From Kribbella antiqua (lineage in GTDB: Bacteria; Actinomycetota; Actinomycetes; Propionibacteriales; Kribbellaceae), in assembly GCF_004345665.1 (NCBI RefSeq), contig NZ_SLWR01000001.1:930001-994000 (forward strand): DNA of 64,000 bases. Direction: 5' to 3'. The notes under the pieces were generated by a model that saw only the letters and a list, made by a program, of their open reading frames with translations, searched no databases and was not told where the DNA came from. Both the position numbers and the translations under genes were made by a program. Position 1 is the stretch's first letter. Every line of letters begins with the position of its first letter. Shown here piece by piece: positions 1 through 8,395 of the stretch.

Positions 1-810
1 AAGGACGGCGAGTACACGGTCCGGATGCACGACATGCACGCGTGGCCGGAGCTGTACTTCCAGGGCGTCGGCTGGGTCCGCTTCGAGCCGACCCCGGCCG
101 CCCGCGTGGCCAGCACGCCGAACTGGACCGTCCCCTCGACCCCGGACCCGACCAACACGACGACGGCGCCGAGCACCGCGCCGACTACGCCGGGCCAGGG
201 CGAGGACCCGGGCATCGAGAAGCCGAACACCGACCGCAACACGCCGGAGAACAGCGGCGTCGCGATCGTTGACGGCGGCAACTGGTTCACCAACGGTGGC
301 GGCAAGACGATCGGCCTGGTCCTCGGGGTTCTGCTGCTGATCTGCATCCCCTGGCTGATCCGGTCGCTGACCCGCCGTCGCCGCTTCGCCCGTCCGCCGA
401 GCCGGGTCGCCGCCGAAGGGCTGTGGGCGGAGATCCGCGATACGTCGCGCGACCTCGGGCTGGACTGGTCCGATATCTCGACCCCACGCCAGGCCGGTGA
501 CTGGCTGCTGACGAAGCTGCCCGCGGAGACGCATCCCGCGGCGCTCCGGCTGGCGCGCGGCATCGAGAAGCTCCGGTACGCCGGGGCCGGGGATCTGACC
601 ATCGACCTGCGCGCCGACGCCGCCGCCGTACGCAAGTCACTGTGGACCCGGGCCCCTCAACTCCGCCGCTGGCGAGCCCGCCTGCTGCCACCGTCGTGGC
701 GCTGGTACCTCAACCGCGGCAGCACCGAAGCCTCAGACCTCCTGGACGAGTTCGACCTCCTCCTAGCCCGCCTGAGAGCCCTACTCCTCCGCCGCCGCCC
801 CGCCAACTAG
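1..810 (+). CDS. TgpA-type transglutaminase-like membrane protein, C-terminal part
   Basis: This reading frame is open from the first base, so the true start lies left of the window. The visible 269 residues begin inside the transglutaminase core: the HAWPELYF stretch near residues 13-20 carries the expected catalytic His, and FEPTP closes the fold. A Thr/Pro-rich linker follows, then one membrane segment around residues 105-121 (VLGVLLLICIPWLI) and a helical cytoplasmic tail rich in Arg and Leu, as in DUF3488/DUF4129 TgpA proteins. In actinomycetes this gene usually belongs to a MoxR-DUF58-TgpA set next to the division cluster, so those genes are expected just to the left. The substrate is unknown. 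The family call is firm; activity cannot be judged because the catalytic Cys is outside the window. Confidence 0.85.
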   Translation, partial: KDGEYTVRMHDMHAWPELYFQGVGWVRFEPTPAARVASTPNWTVPSTPDPTNTTTAPSTAPTTPGQGEDPGIEKPNTDRNTPENSGVAIVDGGNWFTNGGGKTIGLVLGVLLLICIPWLIRSLTRRRRFARPPSRVAAEGLWAEIRDTSRDLGLDWSDISTPRQAGDWLLTKLPAETHPAALRLARGIEKLRYAGAGDLTIDLRADAAAVRKSLWTRAPQLRRWRARLLPPSWRWYLNRGSTEASDLLDEFDLLLARLRALLLRRRPAN

Positions 811-821
811 CACGCCGACCA

Positions 822-847
822 CCCGGCCGCCCCCACAGGCGGCCGGG
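822..847. terminator. GC-rich hairpin between convergent genes
   Basis: A perfect 10-bp stem (CCCGGCCGCC / GGCGGCCGGG) with a six-base loop lies 11 bases after the transglutaminase stop. It has no T-tract, which is usual for actinomycete terminators. It probably serves the rightward gene. Confidence 0.6.
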
Positions 848-919
848 CCACTCCCAGTGCCCCCACGCCGACCGAGCTGGCCGCATGGGTACGTGTGTGA
901 GGGCGGGGAGAGAAACAAG

Positions 920-956
920 GAACCACACCCGCCCCGCCAGGGTGCGAGTGTGGTTC
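920..956. terminator. Second hairpin between convergent genes
   Basis: A perfect 9-bp stem (GAACCACAC / GTGTGGTTC) encloses a 19-base loop. It lies 33 bases beyond the stop of the leftward DUF3040 gene and is a likely terminator for it. Confidence 0.5.
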
Positions 957-989
957 GCTGGACGGTCGCGCGTCAGGCGCGCCGTACCG

Positions 990-1409
990 TCAGAGGTCTT
1001 CGTCCCGTCGGCGGCGCCAGCGGTCTTCCATCCGCTCCATGAAGCTGCCGGACGAGTCGTGCTTGGTCCGGTGCCGCTTGGTCGGCGGTGGCGGCGGCGG
1101 AATGTCGTCGGAATCCCCGGCGTTGCTGATCCGCTTCATGCTCAGCGCTGCGATGTAGAGACAGGCCACCATCATCACGAAGCCGATGACTCCGATGATG
1201 GTGTTGGGGATGATCGCGCCGGCCATCAGGACAACGATGCCCAGCACAAATCCAACGCCGGCAAGCACTGCCCGGCGCTTGTAGTACAAGCGCACATTGG
1301 TCCCTCGCATGGCGGAGACGAACTTGGGGTCTTCCGCAGCAAGGGCACGTTCGAGCTGCTCGAACTGGCGCTGCTCTTCTTCCGAGAGGGGCACCGTCGA
1401 TCCCTCCAT
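990..1409 (-). CDS. DUF3040 family small membrane protein
   Basis: This is a 139-residue protein with the family hallmark at its N-terminus, PLSEEEQRQFEQLERAL followed by EDPKF. Two adjacent membrane helices span roughly residues 47-66 and 69-90, and a Pro/Arg-rich acidic tail follows. The ATG at 1409 was chosen because the DUF3040 motif begins six residues later; the frame stays open upstream to 1595 but that extension looks non-coding. DUF3040 proteins are actinobacterial, have no assigned biochemical function, and commonly sit beside the division cluster between TgpA and a methyltransferase, exactly as here. It converges with the transglutaminase gene. Confidence 0.85.
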   Translation of the reverse strand: MEGSTVPLSEEEQRQFEQLERALAAEDPKFVSAMRGTNVRLYYKRRAVLAGVGFVLGIVVLMAGAIIPNTIIGVIGFVMMVACLYIAALSMKRISNAGDSDDIPPPPPPTKRHRTKHDSSGSFMERMEDRWRRRRDEDL

Positions 1410-1728
1410 GATGAGCGCGATCTCGATAGGCCGTCTCCAGTCTAGGCCGACCATGCCCCACACGAAACCCTGACCGCCTGTCCAGCGCGTCACGGTCCGG
1501 CAACTGCCCCGATTCTCGCCGCTCAAACCAGGCAAACCAGCGTGTCGCCCGCGCGCCCAGCCCTCACCAACCACCTCTGGGTCTTGTCCAACCACCCTCG
1601 GCCGACATCCTCAACCACCCAGGTCGCGCGTCACCAGCTCGTCACCCTGCGTCGCCCAGGCTCACCCCTTATCCACGCGCCGTCGAGTGGGCCGCGGTGT
1701 GACCGACGCCACGCCGTACGGACAAACG
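1410..1728. other. Intergenic stretch upstream of the DUF3040 gene
   Basis: No convincing gene is visible in these 319 bases. The segment carries the promoter region of the leftward DUF3040 gene; a weak TTTCGT-17-TAGACT pair can be drawn on the minus strand at about 1439-1467. Some actinomycetes carry a polymerase gene (dinB) at this position, but none is present here. Confidence 0.4.
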
Positions 1729-2481
1729 TCAGCGGGTGGCGAGGATGTGGAGCTGGGTGGCGATGGCGCGGAAGGCGGGGTGCTGGCTGGCAGCGCGCTC
1801 GAGTTCGGCCAGCGACTCGGCCGCACCAGGCTCGGAGTCGACGAAGGCCGACGGCACCAGGTCGGCGAACGTACGTACGCCGTGCACGGTGTGGACCATG
1901 AAGCCGGCATCGGCCAGCTGCGCCCGGATGCCGGACTCGTCGAACCGCCGCGGCATCGGATCCGACGCACCCCAGCGCCCGTCCGGGTCCTGCAAGGCGA
2001 CCCGCGCATCGTTCAGGTGACCGGCCAGCGCCCGCGCCAGGACGACCGCGTTGCGCTGGGCAACAAGCAGGCTCAGTACGCCGCCCTCACGCAGTACCGA
2101 ACCCATCGCGTGCAACGCCTGCACCGGATCGTCGACGACCTCGAGCACCCCATGGCACAGTACGGCGTCCGCACTCGACTCCCCCGCGAGACCGGGAAGC
2201 TCGGCGGCATCGCCCTGCACACCGCGAACCAACTCGCTCACACCCTCGTCACGCGCCCGCCGCTCCAGCGACGCCAGCGCGTCCGGACTCGGGTCGACGA
2301 CGGTCACCCGGTGCCCCTCCACCGCCAGCGGTACGGCGAACCCACCGGTGCCGCCGCCGAGGTCGACGATGTCCAACCCGGCTCCGGGATCGATCCGCGC
2401 CCGCGCCGCCAACGCGACCCGCAGAGCCTCGGCCACCAGCGCCGTCCGCACGGACCGCCGCCGCCGATCGACCATCGTCAT
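1729..2481 (-). CDS. Class I SAM-dependent methyltransferase
   Basis: This 250-residue protein has a Rossmann-type methyltransferase fold. Motif I is VDLGGGTGG at residues 39-47, followed by an acidic strand end (TVVDPSPDAL), a GDAAELP motif and a central CHGVLEVVDDP loop typical of the UbiE/Methyltransf_11 group. The ATG at 2481 is preceded by GGAGAGGG three bases upstream, with a second in-frame ATG two codons later. The gene is conserved in actinomycetes close to DUF3040 and SAV_6107 genes. The substrate cannot be predicted. Its 3' end lies 319 bases from DUF3040, so the two are probably transcribed separately. Confidence 0.85.
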   Translation of the reverse strand: MTMVDRRRRSVRTALVAEALRVALAARARIDPGAGLDIVDLGGGTGGFAVPLAVEGHRVTVVDPSPDALASLERRARDEGVSELVRGVQGDAAELPGLAGESSADAVLCHGVLEVVDDPVQALHAMGSVLREGGVLSLLVAQRNAVVLARALAGHLNDARVALQDPDGRWGASDPMPRRFDESGIRAQLADAGFMVHTVHGVRTFADLVPSAFVDSEPGAAESLAELERAASQHPAFRAIATQLHILATR

Positions 2482-2650
2482 AACCCTCTCCTAGCAACCC
2501 CGATGCACCAGCCCCACCTGCGCCACACCCTACTTCCCCGGCCATACCGGATTCCGTAAGAGGGTGTTAAGCCCCGGAGCTTGTGCACAGAAGGCCGGTC
2601 GCGCGATCGTCTGAAGAAAGGGGAGAAACACCGACCAGGGAGGGAACCCC

Positions 2651-3010
2651 ATGACCATCCACAGCAAATCCTTCGACGAGCCCGATGAGCGCCGTACGCC
2701 GGACAAGACGAGCGTCGACGTGGTCAAGCTGCCGGGCGCCAGCGTCGCCCGGATCACCTTCCAGCCCGGCTGGCGCTGGTCGGAGTGCATCCGCCCCGTC
2801 GTCGGCGGCGACTCCTGCCAGGTCCGGCACATCGGCACCATCCTCACCGGCGAGATGGAGGTCGTCCACGACGACGGCTCCAAGGCGCGGGTGGTCCCGG
2901 GCGTCGCCTACATCATCGAGCCGGGCCACGATGCCTGGGTCGTCGGAGACGAGCCGGTAGTCAGCCTGGAATTCGAGTCCCACGCAGCCGAGATCTACGC
3001 CAAGGGCTAG
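2651..3010 (+). CDS. Small cupin-domain protein
   Basis: A single-domain protein of 119 residues predicted to form one double-stranded beta barrel. The sequence alternates short strands and turns, with conserved cupin features such as HIGTILTGEMEVVHDDG and the C-terminal PGVAYIIEPGHDAWVVG. Metal ligands of the classical cupin motif are only partly present (His in VRHIG, His in GHDAW), so it may be a binding rather than a catalytic protein. An AGGGAGGG ribosome-binding site lies just upstream of the ATG. It converges on the ABC permease gene with a 4-base overlap of the 3' ends and has no operon partner. The ligand is unknown. Confidence 0.8.
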   Translation: MTIHSKSFDEPDERRTPDKTSVDVVKLPGASVARITFQPGWRWSECIRPVVGGDSCQVRHIGTILTGEMEVVHDDGSKARVVPGVAYIIEPGHDAWVVGDEPVVSLEFESHAAEIYAKG

Positions 3011-3858
3011 GAGCTCGCGCTCGCGTACGACCGCAACCCGCGCCGCCACAGCATCCGGACCAGCGTGACCGCGACCACCGACAGCGCGATCCCGCCGGCG
3101 ACCGGCGTCCAGCCGAGGTCGCCCGCGAGCGCCTGCACTGGGTACGTCGTCGCGAATGCCACCGGGAATGCGAACGTCAGGAACGCCCGCACCGGCACCG
3201 GGAAGAACACCAGCGGATACCGGCCCGCTTCGACCAGGTTGAGGTAGATGAACCCGATCGGGTTCACCGACTGCAGCCAGAACGCGAGGAACGACATCGC
3301 ACTCCACACAGTGGAAAGCAGCGCCAGCCCGCAGACCGCGAGTACGAAAGCCTGCAGAAGCTGCGGCACATTCGGGCTGGCACCCGACTGCACGAGGCCG
3401 ATCACCAGTACGGCGATGCCGCTGGCGACGTTGCTGAGCTCCGCGACGTTGATCCACCGCAGCGTCAGGTAGAGCTGGCTCGACACCGGCCGCAGCAGCA
3501 CGCCGTCCAACTCGCCCTCGGCGATGTACTCCGTCATCCGCTGCAAGTTGGGCGCGACGAAGGCCGCCATCAGGCCGGTGATGATCTGGTACGCCCCGAC
3601 GAGCGTGATCACCTCCGCTCGCGACCAGCCGTGCACCTCCTGGGTGAAGCCGAACAGCAGCAGGATCGGCACGATGCCGAGCCCGAGCTGGACCAGGCCC
3701 ACGAGCAACGTGGTGGCGAAGTGCGCGCGGTAATGCGTCTCGCGGACCACCGCCTGCAAGAGAAACCGCCGCCACAGCCGGAGGTGGCGCCACTGCTTGT
3801 GCAGCCAGTTCCGGTCGAGCGGCTGCCGATTGTCGGCGTACGTACGGATCTCACTCAT
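3007..3858 (-). CDS. ABC-2 type exporter permease, ABC2_membrane_6 (DUF990) family
   Basis: The 283-residue protein has six predicted membrane segments and matches the larger of the two permeases in DUF990-type export systems. A short cytoplasmic N-terminus rich in Trp, Arg and Leu (LRLWRRFLLQAVVRE) precedes the first helix, and the family-typical loop EYIAEGELDGVLLRPVSSQLYL follows helix 2. Its ATG overlaps the stop of the second permease in an ATGA arrangement, so the two are probably translationally coupled. Together with the downstream-encoded partner and the ATPase it should form a heterodimeric efflux channel. The cargo is not indicated by the neighbours. Confidence 0.85.
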   Translation of the reverse strand: MSEIRTYADNRQPLDRNWLHKQWRHLRLWRRFLLQAVVRETHYRAHFATTLLVGLVQLGLGIVPILLLFGFTQEVHGWSRAEVITLVGAYQIITGLMAAFVAPNLQRMTEYIAEGELDGVLLRPVSSQLYLTLRWINVAELSNVASGIAVLVIGLVQSGASPNVPQLLQAFVLAVCGLALLSTVWSAMSFLAFWLQSVNPIGFIYLNLVEAGRYPLVFFPVPVRAFLTFAFPVAFATTYPVQALAGDLGWTPVAGGIALSVVAVTLVRMLWRRGLRSYASASS

Positions 3859-4667
3859 GCGCCCACCGCCGAGTACGCCCGGATCCCGACCGCCCAGACG
3901 AGACGCGCGAGGATCCCGAACACGAACACGTACGCCGCCTGAATCCCCAAGCCCACCAGGAGTTCCTGGCCCGACAAGCCGCCGGCGACGATCTCTACCG
4001 GGAACGACACCGTGTACCTGAACGGCTGATTGTCGACGAAGCCGCGCGACCAGTCCGGCATCAGCGCGAGCGGCACGACCGCACCGGACAGGACACTCGC
4101 GATGAGCACCCGGGCCTGCGCCAGCGCGGTGACATCGTCCATCCAGAACGCGAGCGATGCGATCAGGATGTCGATGGTGAACACCAGGATCGCCCCGAGC
4201 ACGAGGCTGACCGCGAACACCGCCCAGCGGTCCGGGCCGGCCGGGAGGTTCATCGAGTCGCGGAAGATCCACCACAGCACGCCGATCATCGGCACCAGCG
4301 CGAACAGCTTCAGGAACTTCTCCGCCACGTTGTTGGCGACGAAGGTCAGCAGCAGCGACGCCGGACGTACCATCCAGCTGGAGAGTTTGCCGAGCCTGAT
4401 GTCGTTGGCCAGGAAGCCCGTCAACCACGACGACGTCGCCATCGTGACGAAGCTGAGCACCACGAAGTAGCTGGTGACGTACCGATCGTCGATCGGGAGT
4501 TGCGCGCCGTTCGCGATCGCGGTCCGCCAGATGAGCAGCGAGATGATCGGCACGCAGATGTTGGCCGCCATGAAGATGATCCACGCACCGCGATAGATGG
4601 ACTGCTGGACGATCTGCGCCGCGGTCATCCGGCGCAGCACCCGGAGGTTACGCACGACTGTGTCCAT
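3855..4667 (-). CDS. ABC-2 type exporter permease, second subunit
   Basis: This 270-residue protein with about six membrane helices is the companion permease of the preceding one. It shares the family pattern of a basic N-terminus followed by RGAWIIFMAANICVPIISLL, an extracellular loop, and the conserved ANDIRLGKLSSWMVRPAS segment that parallels GELDGVLLRPVS in the other subunit. Translation begins at the ATG at 4667, which overlaps the ATPase stop codon by one base (TGATG). Gene order ATPase, permease, permease with overlapping ends is diagnostic of this transporter class. Transport direction is predicted outward; the substrate is unknown. Confidence 0.85.
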   Translation of the reverse strand: MDTVVRNLRVLRRMTAAQIVQQSIYRGAWIIFMAANICVPIISLLIWRTAIANGAQLPIDDRYVTSYFVVLSFVTMATSSWLTGFLANDIRLGKLSSWMVRPASLLLTFVANNVAEKFLKLFALVPMIGVLWWIFRDSMNLPAGPDRWAVFAVSLVLGAILVFTIDILIASLAFWMDDVTALAQARVLIASVLSGAVVPLALMPDWSRGFVDNQPFRYTVSFPVEIVAGGLSGQELLVGLGIQAAYVFVFGILARLVWAVGIRAYSAVGA

Positions 4668-5692
4668 CACGCGTCCCCCAACGTACTGCGGCGCTGGAAG
4701 AGGTCGCGCATGATCTCTTCGATGTCGGCATCCGCCACGTCGAGGTCGACCAGCGGACCGATCCGCGTCAGCTGCTCGAGCACGTCGCCGGCCCGCTCGC
4801 GGTCCACCTCGAGCTTGATCGTCTGATCGGCGCTGTCGACCGCGGTCACGCCCTCGAGCTTGGCGAGGCGACCGCCGTCGACGTTCGTCGCGTACGTCGC
4901 CCGTACGAGCTTGCGTGGGCGAGCCGTGTGCACGAGCTGTTCCAGGCTTCCGTCGTACTGCAGGCGCCCGTGATCGATGATCATGACGCGCGAGCAGAGC
5001 GCCTCGATGTCGTCCATGTCGTGACTGGTGACGAGGATCGTGGTGCCGCGGAGCCTGTTGACCTCGGCAAGGAACGTCCGTACGCGCGCCTTCGCGACCA
5101 CGTCGAGGCCGATCGTCGGCTCGTCGAGGAACAGGATCTCCGGACCGTGGACGAGCGCCGCCATCAGCTCGAGTTTCATCCGCTCGCCGAGGGAGACCTT
5201 GCGCACCTGGACGTTCAGCAGGTCCTGGACCTCGAGCAGCTCGGCGAGCTCGGCGACGTTGCTTTCGAACTCCTTCGTCGTGAGGCCGTACATCTCCTTG
5301 TGCAGCAGGAGACTTTCCATCGCGGGGACGTCCCACCAGAGCATCGTCTTCTGCCCCATCACGAGCGCGATGCGCCGCAGATAGTCGTGTTTGCGATCCG
5401 ACGGGGTGAAGCCGAGGACCTCCAGCTCGCCGGACGTGACGTACAGGAGGCCGGAGAGCATCTTCAGCGTGGTGGTCTTGCCGGCGCCGTTCGGGCCGAG
5501 CAGGCCGACGACCTCGCCGCGATTGATGGTGAAGCTGATCTTGTCGACCGCGAGCCGGGTCTCGTAGGTACGCCGTACGAGGCTCCTGATCGCGCCGCCG
5601 AGACCGGCTTGCTGCTTGTGGAAGGTGTAGCTCTTGCTGAGGTCGTTCGCCGCGATCACCGGCGGCTGAAGGTCAATGAATGCGTGCGTCAC
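4667..5692 (-). CDS. ABC transporter ATP-binding protein
   Basis: A 341-residue ATPase that energises the two downstream permeases. Walker A is GPNGAGKTT near residues 66-74, the signature is the variant VSLGERMKLEL, Walker B is ILFLDEPTIGLD, and the switch His is in TSHDMDD. A C-terminal accessory region of about 90 residues resembles the regulatory tails of ABC-2 exporter ATPases (DUF4162-like). The GTG at 5692 was chosen because it gives the conserved N-terminal helix; no strong ribosome-binding site precedes it. The upstream DNA holds a 20-bp tandem repeat, described separately, which may contain the control region of this operon. Confidence 0.88.
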   Translation of the reverse strand: MTHAFIDLQPPVIAANDLSKSYTFHKQQAGLGGAIRSLVRRTYETRLAVDKISFTINRGEVVGLLGPNGAGKTTTLKMLSGLLYVTSGELEVLGFTPSDRKHDYLRRIALVMGQKTMLWWDVPAMESLLLHKEMYGLTTKEFESNVAELAELLEVQDLLNVQVRKVSLGERMKLELMAALVHGPEILFLDEPTIGLDVVAKARVRTFLAEVNRLRGTTILVTSHDMDDIEALCSRVMIIDHGRLQYDGSLEQLVHTARPRKLVRATYATNVDGGRLAKLEGVTAVDSADQTIKLEVDRERAGDVLEQLTRIGPLVDLDVADADIEEIMRDLFQRRSTLGDA

Positions 5693-5850
5693 GGATGAGC
5701 ACCGCTTTCGAGAGTCGGTTGTAAATCGGACCGGGCAGCGTCAGCGCAGAGCGCAATCTCCTCTGGTCCTTCCGACATACGGCTGCCAACAGAAACGCTA
5801 AGCCACCCCGAAAACCGCTGTCCACCAGGTTTCCCGCTCGGTTGCCGACC

Positions 5851-5920
5851 GGCTGGCACACCAACGCGAGACCTGACACACCAACACGGGGCCTGACACA
5901 CCAACGCGAGGGCTGGCACA
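5851..5920. repeat. 20-bp tandem repeat, about 3.5 copies
   Basis: Three units start at 5851, 5871 and 5891, with a partial fourth at 5911. They share the core CTGRCACACCAAC and differ at a few transition positions. The array lies about 160 bases upstream of the ABC operon start and just downstream of the YceH-fusion gene. Confidence 0.85.
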
Positions 5921-5936
5921 GGCAATAGCCTGTGCC
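5915..5936. terminator. Perfect 9-bp hairpin at the end of the repeat array
   Basis: GGCACAGGC and GCCTGTGCC are separated by AATA. The hairpin is 29 bases past the stop of the leftward YceH-fusion gene and overlaps the last repeat unit. There is no T-tract. Confidence 0.6.
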
Positions 5937-5964
5937 GACCCACAAGTTCCTGTGCCAGGCGGGC

Positions 5965-7176
5965 TCAGGAGGTGGTGCGGGCGACGACGTAGAGGCGTTG
6001 GGTGGTTTCTTGTCTGGCGGGGATGGGGCCGCGGAGGTACCACTCGATGTCGACGAGGCCGGCTGCCTCGACGACTCCGACAACGAAGGCGGGGTCGTGC
6101 AGCACGAAGTCGAGGTTGACTTCGTGGCCGAAGAGCTCGTCGCGGTGACGGACTTCGGTCCCGGCGTGCAGGGCGAGGACGAGCCAGCCGCCGGGATCGA
6201 GCGGGCGCACCAGCGCCGCGACCGCGTTGGGAAGCTCGGCGGCCGCTAGGTGAATCAGGGAGTACCACCCTAGGACCGCGGCCCACCCGGAGCTCGTGAG
6301 CGGTCGGCCCAGCCGCCGAAGGTCCCCGACCTCGAAGTTCCCGTCAGGGAAGCGCCGCCGCGCCTCGGCCACCATCTCGGGAGAGAGGTCGATCCCGGTG
6401 GCGTCAGCGCCGCCGGCGGCCAGGTAAGCGGTGACGTGTCCGGGACCTGAGCCGACCTCCACCACCGGCCGTCCGCCGGCGTGAGCGAGCACCCGATCCA
6501 GCAGCCAGGTCTCGAACGGCAGCCCGTCCAGCTCGTCCAGCAGCTGATCGGCGTACGCCGTGGCGACAGCGTCGTACGCCGAACGCACCCGAGCGTCACG
6601 CGCATCCGGCCCGTCGGCAATCACCACGTCCCGGTCGACCGTCTCGGCGGCGACCGGCGCGGCCTGCTCCGGCACCGGCCCGAGGAGGTGGATCCAGCGC
6701 CGGTCATGCTGACCGGGGCGACGTTCGAGCTCGCGCACCAGTGGCTCAGGCCGCGCCGCCATCTTGCGCAGGCAAGCCTCGACGTCGCCACGATCGGCGA
6801 ACGCATGCAGTCGCTCGGCGCGGGTCCGCAGCTCACCGGGCGACTGTGCGCCCCGAAGGAGGAGGACAGTCAGAAGCGCCCGCTCGTCAGGCTCGAGCCC
6901 GAGCCGCTCATCAAGGGTCTGGTGGTACTTCAGCGTCCGCTGGCCCGCGCCGGCCCACACGGTCCGCACCAACTCCCGCTCCTTGAGCGACCGCGCGATC
7001 CGCTCCACCGTCCCCTGGTCGTACTCGACCACGGGCTCCCGATTACTCGTCTGATTGCAGGCAGTCCGCAGCGCGTTGGCAGTCAACGGGTACGACGCCG
7101 GCACCGTCGTCTGCTTCTCCAGCAGACTCCCCAGCACCCGCTGATCCTCGGCGTCGAGAACAGGAAGATCGCTCAC
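5965..7176 (-). CDS. YceH (DUF480) winged-helix protein fused to a methyltransferase
   Basis: This 403-residue protein joins two recognisable modules. Residues 1 to about 170 are a complete YceH/DUF480 unit: LDAEDQRVLGSLLEKQ at the start, YPLTANALRTACNQTSNR, and a second winged helix with DERALLTVLLLRGAQSPGEL. Residues from about 195 onward form a class I methyltransferase with motif I VVEVGSGPGHVT and the acidic loop GIDLSPEMV. YceH is a small stand-alone protein in proteobacteria; fusion to a methyltransferase is a recurrent actinobacterial variant. Translation starts at the GTG at 7176. The function is not established; a DNA- or RNA-binding module guiding a methylation is a guess. The gene appears monocistronic. 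Confidence 0.85.
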   Translation of the reverse strand: MSDLPVLDAEDQRVLGSLLEKQTTVPASYPLTANALRTACNQTSNREPVVEYDQGTVERIARSLKERELVRTVWAGAGQRTLKYHQTLDERLGLEPDERALLTVLLLRGAQSPGELRTRAERLHAFADRGDVEACLRKMAARPEPLVRELERRPGQHDRRWIHLLGPVPEQAAPVAAETVDRDVVIADGPDARDARVRSAYDAVATAYADQLLDELDGLPFETWLLDRVLAHAGGRPVVEVGSGPGHVTAYLAAGGADATGIDLSPEMVAEARRRFPDGNFEVGDLRRLGRPLTSSGWAAVLGWYSLIHLAAAELPNAVAALVRPLDPGGWLVLALHAGTEVRHRDELFGHEVNLDFVLHDPAFVVGVVEAAGLVDIEWYLRGPIPARQETTQRLYVVARTTS

Positions 7177-7338
7177 AAGAAGACCCTAAAGCCCAACCCG
7201 ACCAAGCTAGCCGGGTTGGTAGGTTTCGGGTCGATCAGTTCGATGGGTTCGAAGCCGGCGCCGTTGCATCTCTCCGACTCATCCGCCATCCGATCGAAGT
7301 TTCCCGCGCCAGTCGAGTGGACCGGGTGGAGTGCTGGT

Positions 7339-7812
7339 TCAGCTGGCTTGCATCCAGGGTTGGGAGAGGACTGATTGGGGGTCGGTGGTGGCGGTGAGGA
7401 CCGGGGTGGTGGAGAGCCGGAGACTGGCTTCGACCTGGGTGTAGAAGGTTTCGACGGCGCGGATGAGGTCGTCGGCTTCGCGCGTGCTGACGGCGCGTTC
7501 GAGGCCGGCTTCGGCGGCGGCGCGCTGGGCGGCGCCGGCGGCGAAGAAGGTGGCCCATTCACCGAACTCGGGAGCGACCTCGGCGAGCAGGACCCAGGCG
7601 TTGCGCTGCACCCGGCGGCGCGGGCCCGAGCGAACCGGGCGAGCCCGAACGGCGAGGACCGCCGCCGCGACCCGGAGGGCTGCGATGTGAGCGCTCGAGT
7701 AACGGATCAGGTGATCGCTCGTCTCCACGGCTTCCGCGAGCGCGGCCCGCGCCCGGGAGAGCTCCCGGCTGGCCGCTCCGGCAGCCGCCGGCGACACCGG
7801 TGAAACTGTCAT
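7339..7812 (-). CDS. SAV_6107 family HEPN domain protein
   Basis: The 157-residue protein matches the SAV_6107 HEPN family: HLIRYSSAHIAALRVAAAVLA, then NAWVLLAEVAPEFGEWATFFAAGA, and the C-terminal READDLIRAVETFYTQVE. HEPN folds are all-helical and often bind nucleotides or act in RNA-targeting toxins, but the classical RX4-6H RNase motif is not evident here, so no nuclease activity is claimed. Its ATG overlaps the stop of the DUF6504 gene in an ATGA arrangement, which signals translational coupling. The pair probably shares the promoter region that carries a LexA box about 210 bases upstream of DUF6504. Confidence 0.88.
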   Translation of the reverse strand: MTVSPVSPAAAGAASRELSRARAALAEAVETSDHLIRYSSAHIAALRVAAAVLAVRARPVRSGPRRRVQRNAWVLLAEVAPEFGEWATFFAAGAAQRAAAEAGLERAVSTREADDLIRAVETFYTQVEASLRLSTTPVLTATTDPQSVLSQPWMQAS

Positions 7813-8186
7813 CGGTCCATCACCCTTTCCAGTTGCCAGCGACCGGAGTCCGGGTCGTGCGCGAGATCGAACAGCTCGCGCCGCCCCTGCCGGCCGCACC
7901 CCGCCTCCACCCGGTACACCGCGCGTCGTGGGCCCCAATCCGCATCCAGTACGCCGACCGCCGCGGGACTACCGCCGACAGCCGCGGCGTCCACGCCGAC
8001 TGGAGCAACGGCGGTGCTCAGGCCGCGGCCGATGGTGCCGCGTTCCCACCAGGCGGCGGTTTCGGTCCAGTGGGCCTGGACGGAGCAGACACGCCAGAGG
8101 CGTCCGCGCCACAGGAACTGGGCCGGGGTGTCGACGCCGTTCTCGACGTCCGTGCGTACCTCGACGGCCTCGTCGAACTCCCACAT
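7809..8186 (-). CDS. DUF6504 family protein
   Basis: A 125-residue protein whose core matches DUF6504: PAQFLWRGRLWRV near the start, HWTETAAWWE in the middle and RAVYRVEAG with DSGRWQLERVMD at the end. The ATG at 8186 is preceded by GGAGG at nine bases, which settles the start over the longer open frame to 8696. As I recall, DUF6504 genes often lie near actinobacterial error-prone polymerase genes; here no polymerase is adjacent, but the upstream region contains a perfect LexA-type palindrome. That supports a DNA-damage role, though the molecular function is unknown. It is the first gene of a two-gene operon with SAV_6107. Confidence 0.8.
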   Translation of the reverse strand: MWEFDEAVEVRTDVENGVDTPAQFLWRGRLWRVCSVQAHWTETAAWWERGTIGRGLSTAVAPVGVDAAAVGGSPAAVGVLDADWGPRRAVYRVEAGCGRQGRRELFDLAHDPDSGRWQLERVMDR

Positions 8187-8395
8187 GCTCCATCGCCTCC
8201 TGTGTACGAACTGCCCCTGATCGACGGCCCGGTCGGCGGTCCGGCGGGTGGACACGAGGTGGGGGTCGAGTTCCACCTCGGTGCCCGGCCCGCCGGAACC
8301 ACCGGTTTCCGATGCGGCCGCAACTCCACACCGGAGCCGTCCAGCTGTCCGGATCACCCCTGGCCGGCCTCCCGACGAAGCCGGGCCGGAGGTAA

